This document shows, piece by piece, positions 1 through 5,115 of a stretch of DNA of 5,115 nucleotides. Position numbers and translations under genes: made by a program. The notes under the pieces were generated by a model. It had not been told where the DNA came from and did not search any database. It saw only the letters and a list, made by a program, of their open reading frames with translations. Location: positions 1-5,115 of the forward strand of contig DKAI01000019.1 of NCBI GenBank assembly GCA_002450755.1, read 5' to 3'. Within the stretch, counting starts at the first letter, position 1. Every line of letters begins with the position of its first letter. Origin of the DNA: Deltaproteobacteria bacterium UBA6930 (GTDB lineage: Bacteria; Myxococcota_A; UBA9160; UBA6930).

Positions 1-774
1 GGCTTAGAAGTCAAAGGGGAAAGGTTGATAATAGACTTCGCAGGAACTGGGTCGGCTCATGCAGGTAATCTCAATGCACCTAAGGCAGTTGTCAGAGCTG
101 CTGTCATTTATGTACTTCGAGCGCTTGTGGATGAGAGAATTCCGTTAAATGGGGGTTGCCTTGACCCAGTGGAGATTCGAATCCCGGAAGGCTCATTACT
201 GAATCCTCCTCAAAATTCAGCTGTGGTAGGCGGGAACGTGGAGACCAGCCAAAGAGTTGTCGATGTTCTCCTCGGTGCGATAGGGAAAGTAGCCGCAAGC
301 CAGGGGACAATGAATAACGTTGCCTTCGGAAATGAAAAATTCGGTTACTATGAAACGATCGGCGGAGGAGCGGGTGCGGGTTTAGGGTTTCACGGGGCTT
401 CAGGAGTGCATACACACATGACAAATACTCGAATAACGGACCCTGAAGTGCTAGAGACGAGGTACCCCGTCATTCTGGAAAGATTCTCTTTGCGTAGAGG
501 TTCAGGTGGGCAAGGAACCTTTTGTGGCGGTGACGGCTTAGCCAGGCAATATCGATTTTTAGAACCCGTTATGGTTTCTCTTCTGACCGAACGCCGAAAT
601 ACAGCTCCATATGGTCTAGCTGGAGGAGAAGAAGGAACGAAGGGGAAGAATTTTCTCCAGAGGGCAGGACAAGTTGAAAAGCCTGTTGGAGGTCGAGTTT
701 CTCTCGAGTTAGCTTCGGGAGATCGACTTCGAATCGAAAGTCCTGGTGGAGGTGGATATGGGTTTAGGGCTTGA
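1..774 (+). CDS. 5-oxoprolinase / N-methylhydantoinase B-type (HyuB) domain, 3' part of gene
   Basis: Partial gene: the frame is open from base 1 and ends at TGA 772-774, leaving 257 residues. They match the C-terminal half of the hydantoinase B (HyuB) family, which in 5-oxoprolinases couples ATP hydrolysis to opening of the 5-oxoproline (pyroglutamate) ring, giving glutamate. Visible family blocks, counted from base 1, are DFAGTG (12-17), the ETSQRVVDV segment, YYETIGGG (116-123), HTHMTNTR (137-144) and a terminal PGGGGYG. Wording such as NLNAPKAV, MTNTRITDPE and LTERR...APYGL is closer to 5-oxoprolinases than to N-methylhydantoinase B or acetone carboxylase; this is judged from memory of the families. 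The usual RGGDG is CGGDG here (175-179). Whether the ATP-binding HyuA half is fused upstream or is a separate gene cannot be seen. A TTG at 25 is internal, not a start, because homology continues in front of it. Family very likely; exact substrate is inference. Confidence 0.9.
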   Translation, partial: GLEVKGERLIIDFAGTGSAHAGNLNAPKAVVRAAVIYVLRALVDERIPLNGGCLDPVEIRIPEGSLLNPPQNSAVVGGNVETSQRVVDVLLGAIGKVAASQGTMNNVAFGNEKFGYYETIGGGAGAGLGFHGASGVHTHMTNTRITDPEVLETRYPVILERFSLRRGSGGQGTFCGGDGLARQYRFLEPVMVSLLTERRNTAPYGLAGGEEGTKGKNFLQRAGQVEKPVGGRVSLELASGDRLRIESPGGGGYGFRA

Positions 775-802
775 AAGCAATACGACGGCCTCCTAGCATT
801 TC

Positions 803-837
803 CCAGCATTTGTTTGGAATTAACCTGCAAATGTTGG
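803..837 (+). other. Imperfect hairpin between the hyuB-type gene and tRNA-Lys
   Basis: CCAGCATTTGT (803-813) can pair with GCAAATGTTGG (827-837) as RNA: 11 pairs, two of them G-U, around a 13-base loop. It starts 29 bases after the stop of the upstream gene and ends 3 bases before tRNA-Lys. No T-tract follows, so it is not a classical intrinsic terminator. It could be a 3' stabilising stem or a processing structure in the pre-tRNA leader. AGCATTT also occurs as a short direct repeat (795-801 and 805-811). I see no convincing promoter in this 66-base gap. Confidence 0.35.
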
Positions 838-840
838 TGT

Positions 841-916
841 GGGCGCGTAGCTCAGTTGGCAGAGCAGCGGACTCTTAATCCGCGGGTCGCAGGTTCGAGA
901 CCTGCCGCGCCTACCA
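841..916 (+). tRNA. tRNA-Lys (anticodon CTT)
   Basis: Complete 76-base cloverleaf with encoded CCA (914-916). The acceptor stem is 841-847 with 906-912, the D-stem GCTC/GAGC is 850-853 with 862-865, and the anticodon stem GCGGA/TCCGC is 867-871 with 879-883. The anticodon loop CTCTTAA carries CTT at 874-876 and reads lysine AAG codons. The T-stem GCAGG/CCTGC flanks the standard loop TTCGAGA (894-900). The discriminator base is A913, as expected for tRNA-Lys. The only departure is the first acceptor pair, G841 with T912, a G-U wobble rather than the usual G-C. Confidence 0.97.
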
Positions 917-976
917 CGCATTTTGTTTACGACGCCAAGCGCGTGGTTTCTGTGTGAAACGAGTGGGAGGTTTCCT

Positions 977-2170
977 ATGGCAAGGCCCCGAAAATCTCAA
1001 CTTTCGCGGGAAATTTTAGTCGAGCGCGCTCTTGCGTTGGTTCCCAAAATCCGGAGTCGAGCTCCTGAGTGCGATGCTGAGAGGCAACTTCCCGAGTCTA
1101 CCCGTCAGGACTTGCGTGAACTGGGACTTGCGCGTGTTCTGCAGCCTAGACTGTTTGGCGGGGCAGAAGCCCCTTTGGGTGGAATGGTGGAAGTACTCAA
1201 TACCGTAGGCTCAGGCTGTGGGTCAACGGCGTGGGCTCTGGCGCAATACATTGGCCACAACTTTATGGTTTCTCAATGGCCAGAGCGAGCTCAACGAGAG
1301 ATTTGGGGTCAAGACGAGAAAGCTCTCTTCGCAGGTATATTGATTCCTTCTCTTGGCAAGGCAAAAAAGGTTCGAGGTGGCTATGAGCTCACAGGACGTT
1401 GGCCATTTGTCAGCGGAGTAACGGCTTGTGACTGGTGCATACTGTCCGGGATGGTTGAGAAAACCGAAGGCCCTTCTGAAGAACGCTACTTTCTAGCAAG
1501 CAAGGGTCAGCTGAAGATTTTGGATACTTGGAACACGATGGGGTTGATAGGGTCGGGAAGTCACGATGTCGAGGTGGAAAACCTTTTTTTTCCTTCGCAT
1601 TTGACGCTGCCAATTAGGCATCTAAAAGGTGGAGAGAGTCCTGGTCGTAAGATTCACCGTGCTCCGATGTACCGCTCTCCAAGCTACATGACTTTCGGTT
1701 TGTTGATCTCCAGTGCCTCCGTGGGCATAGCGCTTGGCATGGTTCGAGACTACGTAAAACTTGCCAAGACTCAGGTCGCTCTCATGTCAGGTAAGAAGGC
1801 ACTTGATGAGGCGACGAATCAGATTCGCATTTCTAGAGCAACAGTCACAGTAGAGGCCGCGCAGGCGTTGCTTCACCAAAATTGTAGAGAGATAATGGAT
1901 CTCCTCGAGACAGGTAAAAAATTACCTTCAGATGAAAAGCGAACAAAGTTTAGAGCAGCGGGAGCAATGGCTGGGACCCTTGCTTTAGAGGCTGGAAATT
2001 TAATTTGGGATGCTGGTGGCGGTCGGGGTGTCTATCTTAATAATCCATTGGCGAGGGCCTACCGTGACCTTTGCGCAGCTACGCGTCACATGACCCACAG
2101 CTGGGACCTAAATGGCGTGACCCATGGAAGTGTTCGGCTGGGGCTACCGCTGCAGAACCCTTCACTATAG
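977..2170 (+). CDS. Flavin-dependent monooxygenase, HsaA / acyl-CoA dehydrogenase-like family
   Basis: A 397-residue protein, close to the roughly 390-400 residues usual for group D two-component flavin monooxygenase oxygenase subunits (HsaA, p-hydroxyphenylacetate hydroxylase C2, DszC relatives). These share the acyl-CoA dehydrogenase fold and use reduced flavin from a separate reductase to hydroxylate aromatic or heterocyclic substrates. Visible blocks are LPESTRQDLRELGL (38-51), CGSTAW (81-86), GRWPFVSG (140-147, flavin-side beta region) and DTWNTMGLIGSGSHDVEV (183-200). The C-terminal helical domain ends in an RDLCAATRHMTHSWD segment typical of the family. I chose ATG 977 because GGGAGG (965-970) sits six bases before it; an in-frame TTG at 923 would add 18 residues with no ribosome binding site and little family resemblance. 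No flavin reductase or other pathway gene is in the window, so the substrate is unknown. A true acyl-CoA dehydrogenase is less likely: I see no obvious catalytic-glutamate context. The gene lies between two tRNAs and may be read through from the tRNA-Lys promoter. Confidence 0.87.
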   Translation: MARPRKSQLSREILVERALALVPKIRSRAPECDAERQLPESTRQDLRELGLARVLQPRLFGGAEAPLGGMVEVLNTVGSGCGSTAWALAQYIGHNFMVSQWPERAQREIWGQDEKALFAGILIPSLGKAKKVRGGYELTGRWPFVSGVTACDWCILSGMVEKTEGPSEERYFLASKGQLKILDTWNTMGLIGSGSHDVEVENLFFPSHLTLPIRHLKGGESPGRKIHRAPMYRSPSYMTFGLLISSASVGIALGMVRDYVKLAKTQVALMSGKKALDEATNQIRISRATVTVEAAQALLHQNCREIMDLLETGKKLPSDEKRTKFRAAGAMAGTLALEAGNLIWDAGGGRGVYLNNPLARAYRDLCAATRHMTHSWDLNGVTHGSVRLGLPLQNPSL

Positions 2171-2247
2171 GATTACCGGTCAATTGATTCTCTTTACACC
2201 CGGGGCGCGAGGCGACGTCTCGGGTTAGGCTCTGCCTCAATAGATGT
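2171..2247 (+). other. Short intergenic region upstream of tRNA-Leu, no firm signal
   Basis: This 77-base gap separates the monooxygenase stop from tRNA-Leu. It contains TTTACA (2193-2198), a good -35 look-alike, but no acceptable -10 at 16-18 bases. ACCCG (2198-2202) and CGGGT (2221-2225) are a weak 5-bp inverted repeat in GC-rich DNA with no T-tract. Neither is strong enough to call a promoter or terminator. Confidence 0.3.
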
Positions 2248-2334
2248 GCCGGGGTGGCGGAACTGGTAGACGCAGTGGCCTTAGGAGCCACCGTCCTTAC
2301 GGACATGCAGGTTCGATTCCTTTCCCCGGCACCA
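2248..2334 (+). tRNA. tRNA-Leu (anticodon TAG)
   Basis: Complete 87-base class II tRNA with encoded CCA (2332-2334) and discriminator A2331. The acceptor stem GCCGGGG/CCCCGGC (2248-2254 with 2324-2330) is perfect. The D-stem is GCG/CGC (2257-2259 with 2271-2273). The anticodon stem GTGGC/GCCAC (2275-2279 with 2287-2291) encloses loop CTTAGGA with anticodon TAG at 2282-2284, reading CUA and, by wobble, other CUN leucine codons. A long variable arm with GTCC/GGAC pairing, typical of tRNA-Leu, spans about 2292-2306. The T-loop TTCGATT is 2312-2318. The T-stem is weak: GCAGG faces CCTTT, giving one G-U pair and one C-U mismatch (C2308 with T2322). Identity is clear; full functionality is likely but the mismatch deserves checking. 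Confidence 0.95.
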
Positions 2335-2335
2335 A

Positions 2336-2366
2336 GCCGCGCTTTATCAGGATGTGTGTAGCGGGC
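2336..2366 (+). other. Weak stem-loop just downstream of tRNA-Leu
   Basis: One base after the tRNA-Leu CCA end, GCC (2336-2338) plus CGCT (2340-2343) can pair with AGCG (2360-2363) plus GGC (2364-2366): seven pairs with one bulged G and a 17-base loop. No T-tract follows. It could help 3' processing or termination of the tRNA transcript, but with a loop this long it may be chance. Confidence 0.25.
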
Positions 2367-2407
2367 CAAACATAAGACTCGATATCGGAACCTGGTAGAG
2401 TGAGTGA

Positions 2408-2423
2408 ATTTATTATAATAAAT
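2408..2423 (+). promoter_or_regulatory. AT-only 16-bp perfect palindrome with TATAAT -10 box, probable tig promoter
   Basis: ATTTATTATAATAAAT (2408-2423) is its own reverse complement and contains a consensus -10 hexamer TATAAT at 2414-2419. Transcription would start near 2425-2428 and give a leader of about 55 bases before tig. No good -35 is seen: the bases at 2391-2396 are CCTGGT. There is no extended TGn motif either. The symmetry means a TATAAT also faces the minus strand. A promoter is likely; use as an operator site is only a possibility. Confidence 0.5.
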
Positions 2424-2452
2424 GGTTAGTTACAGAGATAACTTTAACCATT
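2421..2452 (+). promoter_or_regulatory. Stem-loop in the tig leader
   Basis: AATGGTTA plus GTTA (2421-2432) pairs with TAAC (2439-2442) and TAACCATT (2445-2452): 12 pairs with a two-base TT bulge (2443-2444) and loop CAGAGA (2433-2438). It overlaps the downstream edge of the AT palindrome and ends 12 bases before the tig Shine-Dalgarno (2465-2470). If the -10 at 2414 is used, most of the stem lies at the very 5' end of the tig mRNA, where such stems can slow decay or affect translation. At DNA level it could instead be a regulator site. Confidence 0.45.
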
Positions 2453-2479
2453 ATCAAAGCGTTCAGGAAGTAGTAGTTC

Positions 2480-3790
2480 ATGGTAGAAAGTGGCGAAGAA
2501 AATATTCAAGTAGAAGTGAGCGAGACAGGCCCGATCTCTCGTGAACTAGAGGTGGTCGTACCTGCTTTTCGAGTCGAGCAGGCCTTCTCTCAGGCCTTCA
2601 AACAACTGGGTAAGCAAGTATCCGTCAAAGGGTTTCGTAAGGGAAAGGTGCCAGTTTCAGTTCTTAAGAAGCTTTACGGTACTTCCGTTGCGGAAGACGT
2701 AGAGCGGCTTGTCGTTTCCGAAACTTTGCCGGAAGCTCTCGAAAAAGCTGAGATTAGGCCGGTCGCCGAGCCTGCCGTTGATGGCGGCGTACCCTTGTCG
2801 GGCGAAGATTATTCGTACCGGGCTAACGTGGAAGTAAAACCAATTATCAGCTTGCCCGGCCTCACGGGCCTGTCTGCAAAGCGGCCTAAAGTCGTGGTAG
2901 AGGAAGATTCTGTTTCTACAGAACTGGATCTTCTCAGAGACAGACGAGCCTTATTTGTAGATGAAATGCCTGATACGAACGCAACAGGCGGTCATCATCT
3001 TACGATTGATTACGTGGGTCGAATAAACGGCGAGGCATTTGAAGGAGGAAGTGGCGAGGGTGTTACGTTGGAAATAGGAGGAGGACGATTCATCCCGGGC
3101 TTTGAAGAACAGTTGGAAGGTGCAAAGGTCGGTGAGGACCTTGAGGTTAGAGTGAACTTCCCGGAGGACTACGGCCATGAAGGCCTCGCTGGAGAGGAGG
3201 CTACATTTGCTGTCCATGTGGTGAAGATTCAACGTCGCGACCGACCGAAGTTGGATGCAGACTTTGCTAAGGCAGAAGGTGATTTCGATTCTATCGATGC
3301 CCTTAAGGATTCGATTAGAGAACGGCTAGTAAAAGAAAAAGAAGAGTTAGCTGATAAGGAGGAGCGAAAGAGCGTTTTGGATTCTCTGCTGGAAGGGTGT
3401 GAATTCGAGGCTCCTCCAGGAATGGTCGAGTCGAGATTAAATCAGCGACTTGAGATGACTGCCAGACAGTTAGGCCAGGCATTTGGTGATGAGCTCCCCA
3501 ACCAGCTCGCGCGTTGGCGTGAAGAGTGGAGAGATCAGTCCGAAAGAGAGGTTAAGGAGCATCTGGTACTGGAGGCTGTCGCGGCGGAACAGGGTTTTGA
3601 GGCTAGTGATGATGATGTCGAAGAGAGACTGACACAGATGACCCGAGATCAAGGAATAGATCTCGAGAGGCTTCGCAGCGCTTATGAACAGCCGGGAATG
3701 CTGGATGCACTTAAGTCCGAGATTGCTTCTGAGCAGGCGGTTGCATTCCTTCGGTCCGAGGCTAAGGTCGAAATGACCGAAGAGAGTTAG
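2480..3790 (+). CDS. tig: Trigger factor, ribosome-associated chaperone / peptidyl-prolyl isomerase
   Basis: A 436-residue protein of normal trigger factor length (E. coli 432). The N-terminal ribosome-binding domain carries the signature loop GFRKGKVP (51-58), which contacts ribosomal protein L23 at the exit tunnel. The FKBP-type prolyl isomerase domain spans about 169-252, recognised by LTIDYVGRINGEAFEG, the IGGGRFIPGFEEQLEG block (199-214) and the FPEDYGHEGLAGEEATF segment. The remainder is the charged, helical C-terminal chaperone domain that cradles nascent chains. The protein works in the cytosol, holding and isomerising new polypeptides. ATG 2480 is chosen because AGGAAG (2465-2470) lies nine bases upstream and alignment begins a few residues later, giving a slightly acidic N-terminal extension. 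It sits upstream of clpP and clpX, the classic bacterial order. A stem-loop and AT-rich promoter precede it. Nothing in the protein looks damaged. Confidence 0.97.
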   Translation: MVESGEENIQVEVSETGPISRELEVVVPAFRVEQAFSQAFKQLGKQVSVKGFRKGKVPVSVLKKLYGTSVAEDVERLVVSETLPEALEKAEIRPVAEPAVDGGVPLSGEDYSYRANVEVKPIISLPGLTGLSAKRPKVVVEEDSVSTELDLLRDRRALFVDEMPDTNATGGHHLTIDYVGRINGEAFEGGSGEGVTLEIGGGRFIPGFEEQLEGAKVGEDLEVRVNFPEDYGHEGLAGEEATFAVHVVKIQRRDRPKLDADFAKAEGDFDSIDALKDSIRERLVKEKEELADKEERKSVLDSLLEGCEFEAPPGMVESRLNQRLEMTARQLGQAFGDELPNQLARWREEWRDQSEREVKEHLVLEAVAAEQGFEASDDDVEERLTQMTRDQGIDLERLRSAYEQPGMLDALKSEIASEQAVAFLRSEAKVEMTEES

Positions 3791-3821
3791 TTGATTGCCT
3801 CTTATTTTAAGGCGATTTGCT

Positions 3822-3845
3822 AAACATGGCCTGAGGGCCAGTTTT
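3822..3845 (+). terminator. Candidate intrinsic terminator/attenuator between tig and clpP
   Basis: TGGCC (3827-3831), loop TGAG and GGCCA (3836-3840) form a perfect 5-bp GC-rich stem. AAAC (3822-3825) can extend it by pairing with GTTT (3841-3844) across a single bulged A. A short T run (3842-3845) follows the core stem, so the layout is terminator-like but the T-tract is poor. The same GTTTT (3841-3845) could instead pair with AAAAC (3854-3858), giving a competing weak hairpin. It lies 32 bases past the tig stop and probably reduces rather than abolishes read-through into clpP. Confidence 0.42.
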
Positions 3846-3962
3846 ATGGGGTGAAAACAGGGCGTCTTTTGAAGAATCCGCGGTAAACGTCTCGCTTCTC
3901 GGGGGCGCACTGAAGCCGACACGCTAGCCTTGCAAAGTCGTCATGGATAAGGAGTTGATGGC

Positions 3963-4589
3963 ATGCCACTCGTGCCAATTGTCGTTGAGCAAAGCCATCG
4001 CGGAGAACGCGCATACGATATTTATTCGCGGCTATTGAAAGATCGGATCGTCTTCTTAGCCGGAGGGATCGATGACGACATTGCTAATTTGGTGATAGCC
4101 CAGTTATTATTTTTGGAGGCGGAGGATCCCGATAGGGATGTTCACCTGTATATCAATTCGCCGGGAGGCTCCGTAACGGCAGGCTTGGCGATTTATGACA
4201 CCATGAAATATATCCGTGCGGATGTTTCGACTTTTTGCGTTGGCCAGGCCGCCTCGATGGGTGCAGTTCTGTTAGCGTGCGGAAGTAAAGGGAAACGAAT
4301 CGCCCTTCCCAACTCGAGGGTGATGATTCATCAGCCAGCGGGCGGGTTTCAAGGCCAAGCTACGGATATTGATATCCAGGCCCGTGAGATTCTCAAAATA
4401 CGTGAAACTCTTAATCAAATTCTTTCGAATCATACCGGTCGAAGTTTGGATGACATCGCAAAGGACACCGACCGCGACTACTATATGTCGGGTGACGAAG
4501 CCTGTACGTATGGGTTGATAGATCAGGTAGTGGAACAACGATCTTCAACACCAGCACCGGGAGACTCCGAGAATTCGAAAAATTCTTAA
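3963..4589 (+). CDS. clpP: ATP-dependent Clp protease proteolytic subunit ClpP
   Basis: A 208-residue serine peptidase of family S14. Fourteen ClpP subunits form a barrel that degrades proteins unfolded by ClpX or ClpA in the cytosol. The catalytic triad is intact: Ser98 in GQAASMGA, His123 in MIHQP and Asp172 in DRDYYMS. YINSPGGSVTAGLAIYD (63-79) is the substrate-binding/oxyanion glycine-rich region. The N-terminus MPLVPIVVEQ begins almost exactly where mature E. coli ClpP does, so little or no propeptide is present. The C-terminal tail after about residue 193 is Ser/Pro/Asn-rich and probably disordered. ATG 3963 is supported by AAGGAG (3949-3954) eight bases upstream; ATGs at 3943 and 3958 are out of frame. 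The AGAATT/AATTCT repeat at 4570-4586 forms a weak hairpin over the last codons. clpX follows after 44 bases, implying one operon. Confidence 0.98.
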   Translation: MPLVPIVVEQSHRGERAYDIYSRLLKDRIVFLAGGIDDDIANLVIAQLLFLEAEDPDRDVHLYINSPGGSVTAGLAIYDTMKYIRADVSTFCVGQAASMGAVLLACGSKGKRIALPNSRVMIHQPAGGFQGQATDIDIQAREILKIRETLNQILSNHTGRSLDDIAKDTDRDYYMSGDEACTYGLIDQVVEQRSSTPAPGDSENSKNS

Positions 4590-4607
4590 CTTGGCTGGGG
4601 AGGAGAC

Positions 4608-4630
4608 AGTTCTTTGGTCTTAGGAGAACT
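4608..4630 (+). promoter_or_regulatory. Hairpin sequestering the clpX Shine-Dalgarno
   Basis: AGTTCTTT (4608-4615) pairs with GGAGAACT (4623-4630) in RNA: eight pairs, two of them G-U, with the seven-base loop GGTCTTA. The right arm contains the clpX ribosome binding site (AGGAG 4622-4626), so folding would hide it. A second purine-rich SD-like run, GGGGAGGAG (4597-4605), lies just upstream and stays unpaired. The structure is modest in strength, so a regulatory role is inference. Confidence 0.4.
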
Positions 4631-4633
4631 CAG

Positions 4634-5115
4634 ATGAAGAAGCGAGAAGACGGGGCTAGTTTGTCGTGCTCGTTTTGCGGAAAAAGTCAGAAAGAAGTTC
4701 GGAAGCTGATAGCCGGACCGACCGTATACATCTGCGATGAATGTATTGAGCTTTGTAACGATATAATTGCCGAGGAGTACGGAAAGGAAGAGAGCCCTGA
4801 GGAACGTGAGGATGTCCCTAAGCCTATAGAAATCAAGGCTATCCTTGACGAGTACGTTGTCGGGCAGAACTCAGCAAAGAGAACTCTTTCAGTTGCCGTT
4901 CACAATCATTACAAAAGGATCGCGCACCAAAAGCAAGTTGGTGATGTCGAGTTGCAGAAATCAAATATCCTTCTTCTCGGCCCCACCGGGTCAGGCAAGA
5001 CCTTGCTCGCGCAGACGCTTGCCAGAATTTTGGATGTACCCTTTACCATTGCTGATGCCACAACTTTGACTGAAGCTGGTTACGTAGGTGAAGATGTTGA
5101 AAATATTATTCTCAA
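4634..5115 (+). CDS. clpX: ATP-dependent Clp protease ATP-binding subunit ClpX, 5' part
   Basis: Partial gene: 160 codons plus two bases before the window edge, about the first 40 percent of a protein normally near 420 residues. ClpX is a hexameric AAA+ unfoldase that recognises tagged substrates and threads them into ClpP. The N-terminal zinc-binding domain has its four cysteines at 12, 15, 34 and 37 (SCSFCGKS and YICDECIELC). The linker leads to IKAILDEYVVGQ (67-78), the nucleotide-contacting start of the AAA+ domain, then Walker A GPTGSGKT (116-123) and the pore-1 loop GYVG (149-152). Walker B, the sensors and the IGF loop lie outside the window. ATG 4634 has AGGAG (4622-4626) seven bases upstream, and the zinc domain starts right after it, as in other ClpX proteins. 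The gene follows clpP with no terminator between them, so the two are probably cotranscribed. Confidence 0.97.
   Translation, partial: MKKREDGASLSCSFCGKSQKEVRKLIAGPTVYICDECIELCNDIIAEEYGKEESPEEREDVPKPIEIKAILDEYVVGQNSAKRTLSVAVHNHYKRIAHQKQVGDVELQKSNILLLGPTGSGKTLLAQTLARILDVPFTIADATTLTEAGYVGEDVENIIL

Noticed and set aside
913..947. Inverted repeat ACCACGC / GCGTGGT overlapping the 3' end of tRNA-Lys
   Set aside because: A 7-bp stem with a 21-base loop and no T-tract; the left arm is partly the tRNA CCA end. It would compete with tRNA folding and is probably chance.
923..976. TTG start at 923 extending the monooxygenase by 18 residues
   Set aside because: No ribosome binding site and an N-terminus unlike the family; ATG 977 has a well-placed GGGAGG.
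841..2334. Genomic island with att sites at the tRNA 3' ends
   Set aside because: No integrase and no duplicated tRNA 3' end was found; the only shared piece is the common T-arm sequence present in both tRNAs.
2951..3232. Minus-strand open frame inside tig, and similar ones opposite the other genes
   Set aside because: They lie antisense to clearly conserved coding sequence, have low-complexity or implausible translations and no supporting signals.
3867..3900. Heat-shock (sigma-32) promoter or CIRCE element for clpP
   Set aside because: CTTTTGAAG at 3866-3874 resembles a -35, but no CCCCAT-like -10 follows at proper spacing, and no GAGTGCTAA-type inverted repeat is present.
4570..4586. AGAATT/AATTCT hairpin at the end of clpP as a terminator
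   Set aside because: AT-only 6-bp stem within the coding sequence with no T-tract; clpX follows closely.
4845..5069. Plus-strand 74-codon open frame near the window end
   Set aside because: It is an out-of-frame shadow of clpX, whose own frame holds the zinc, Walker A and pore-loop motifs.

Overview
The window reads as an ordinary chromosomal stretch of a Gram-negative, proteobacterial-type bacterium of medium GC. The basis is the tig-clpP-clpX order, both tRNA genes encoding their CCA ends, and Shine-Dalgarno sites in front of the complete protein genes. I cannot place it more precisely. All convincing genes lie on the + strand; I found no credible minus-strand gene, mobile element, CRISPR array or phage gene.

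Layout. Positions 1-774 hold the 3' end of a hydantoinase-B/5-oxoprolinase gene whose start lies outside the window. A 66-base gap with an imperfect hairpin follows, then tRNA-Lys(CTT) at 841-916. Next is a 397-residue flavin-dependent monooxygenase of the HsaA / acyl-CoA dehydrogenase-like fold (977-2170). tRNA-Leu(TAG) lies at 2248-2334. The last part is the protein quality-control cluster: trigger factor tig (2480-3790), clpP (3963-4589) and the first 160 codons of clpX (4634 to the edge).

How the genes work together. Trigger factor binds nascent chains at the ribosome exit tunnel and also helps deliver some substrates to ClpXP. ClpX unfolds tagged proteins and feeds them into the ClpP chamber. 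The 44-base clpP-clpX gap suggests cotranscription. The 172-base tig-clpP gap carries a terminator-like hairpin, so clpPX may be partly uncoupled from tig. The two metabolic genes upstream are unrelated to proteolysis; each is followed by a tRNA gene.

No undescribed multi-gene system is visible. The signals most worth a second look are small: a 16-bp perfect AT palindrome containing TATAAT, followed by a hairpin, upstream of tig; a hairpin that would bury the clpX Shine-Dalgarno, with a tiny overlapping leader ORF; a C-U mismatch in the T-stem of tRNA-Leu; and a G-U first pair in tRNA-Lys.
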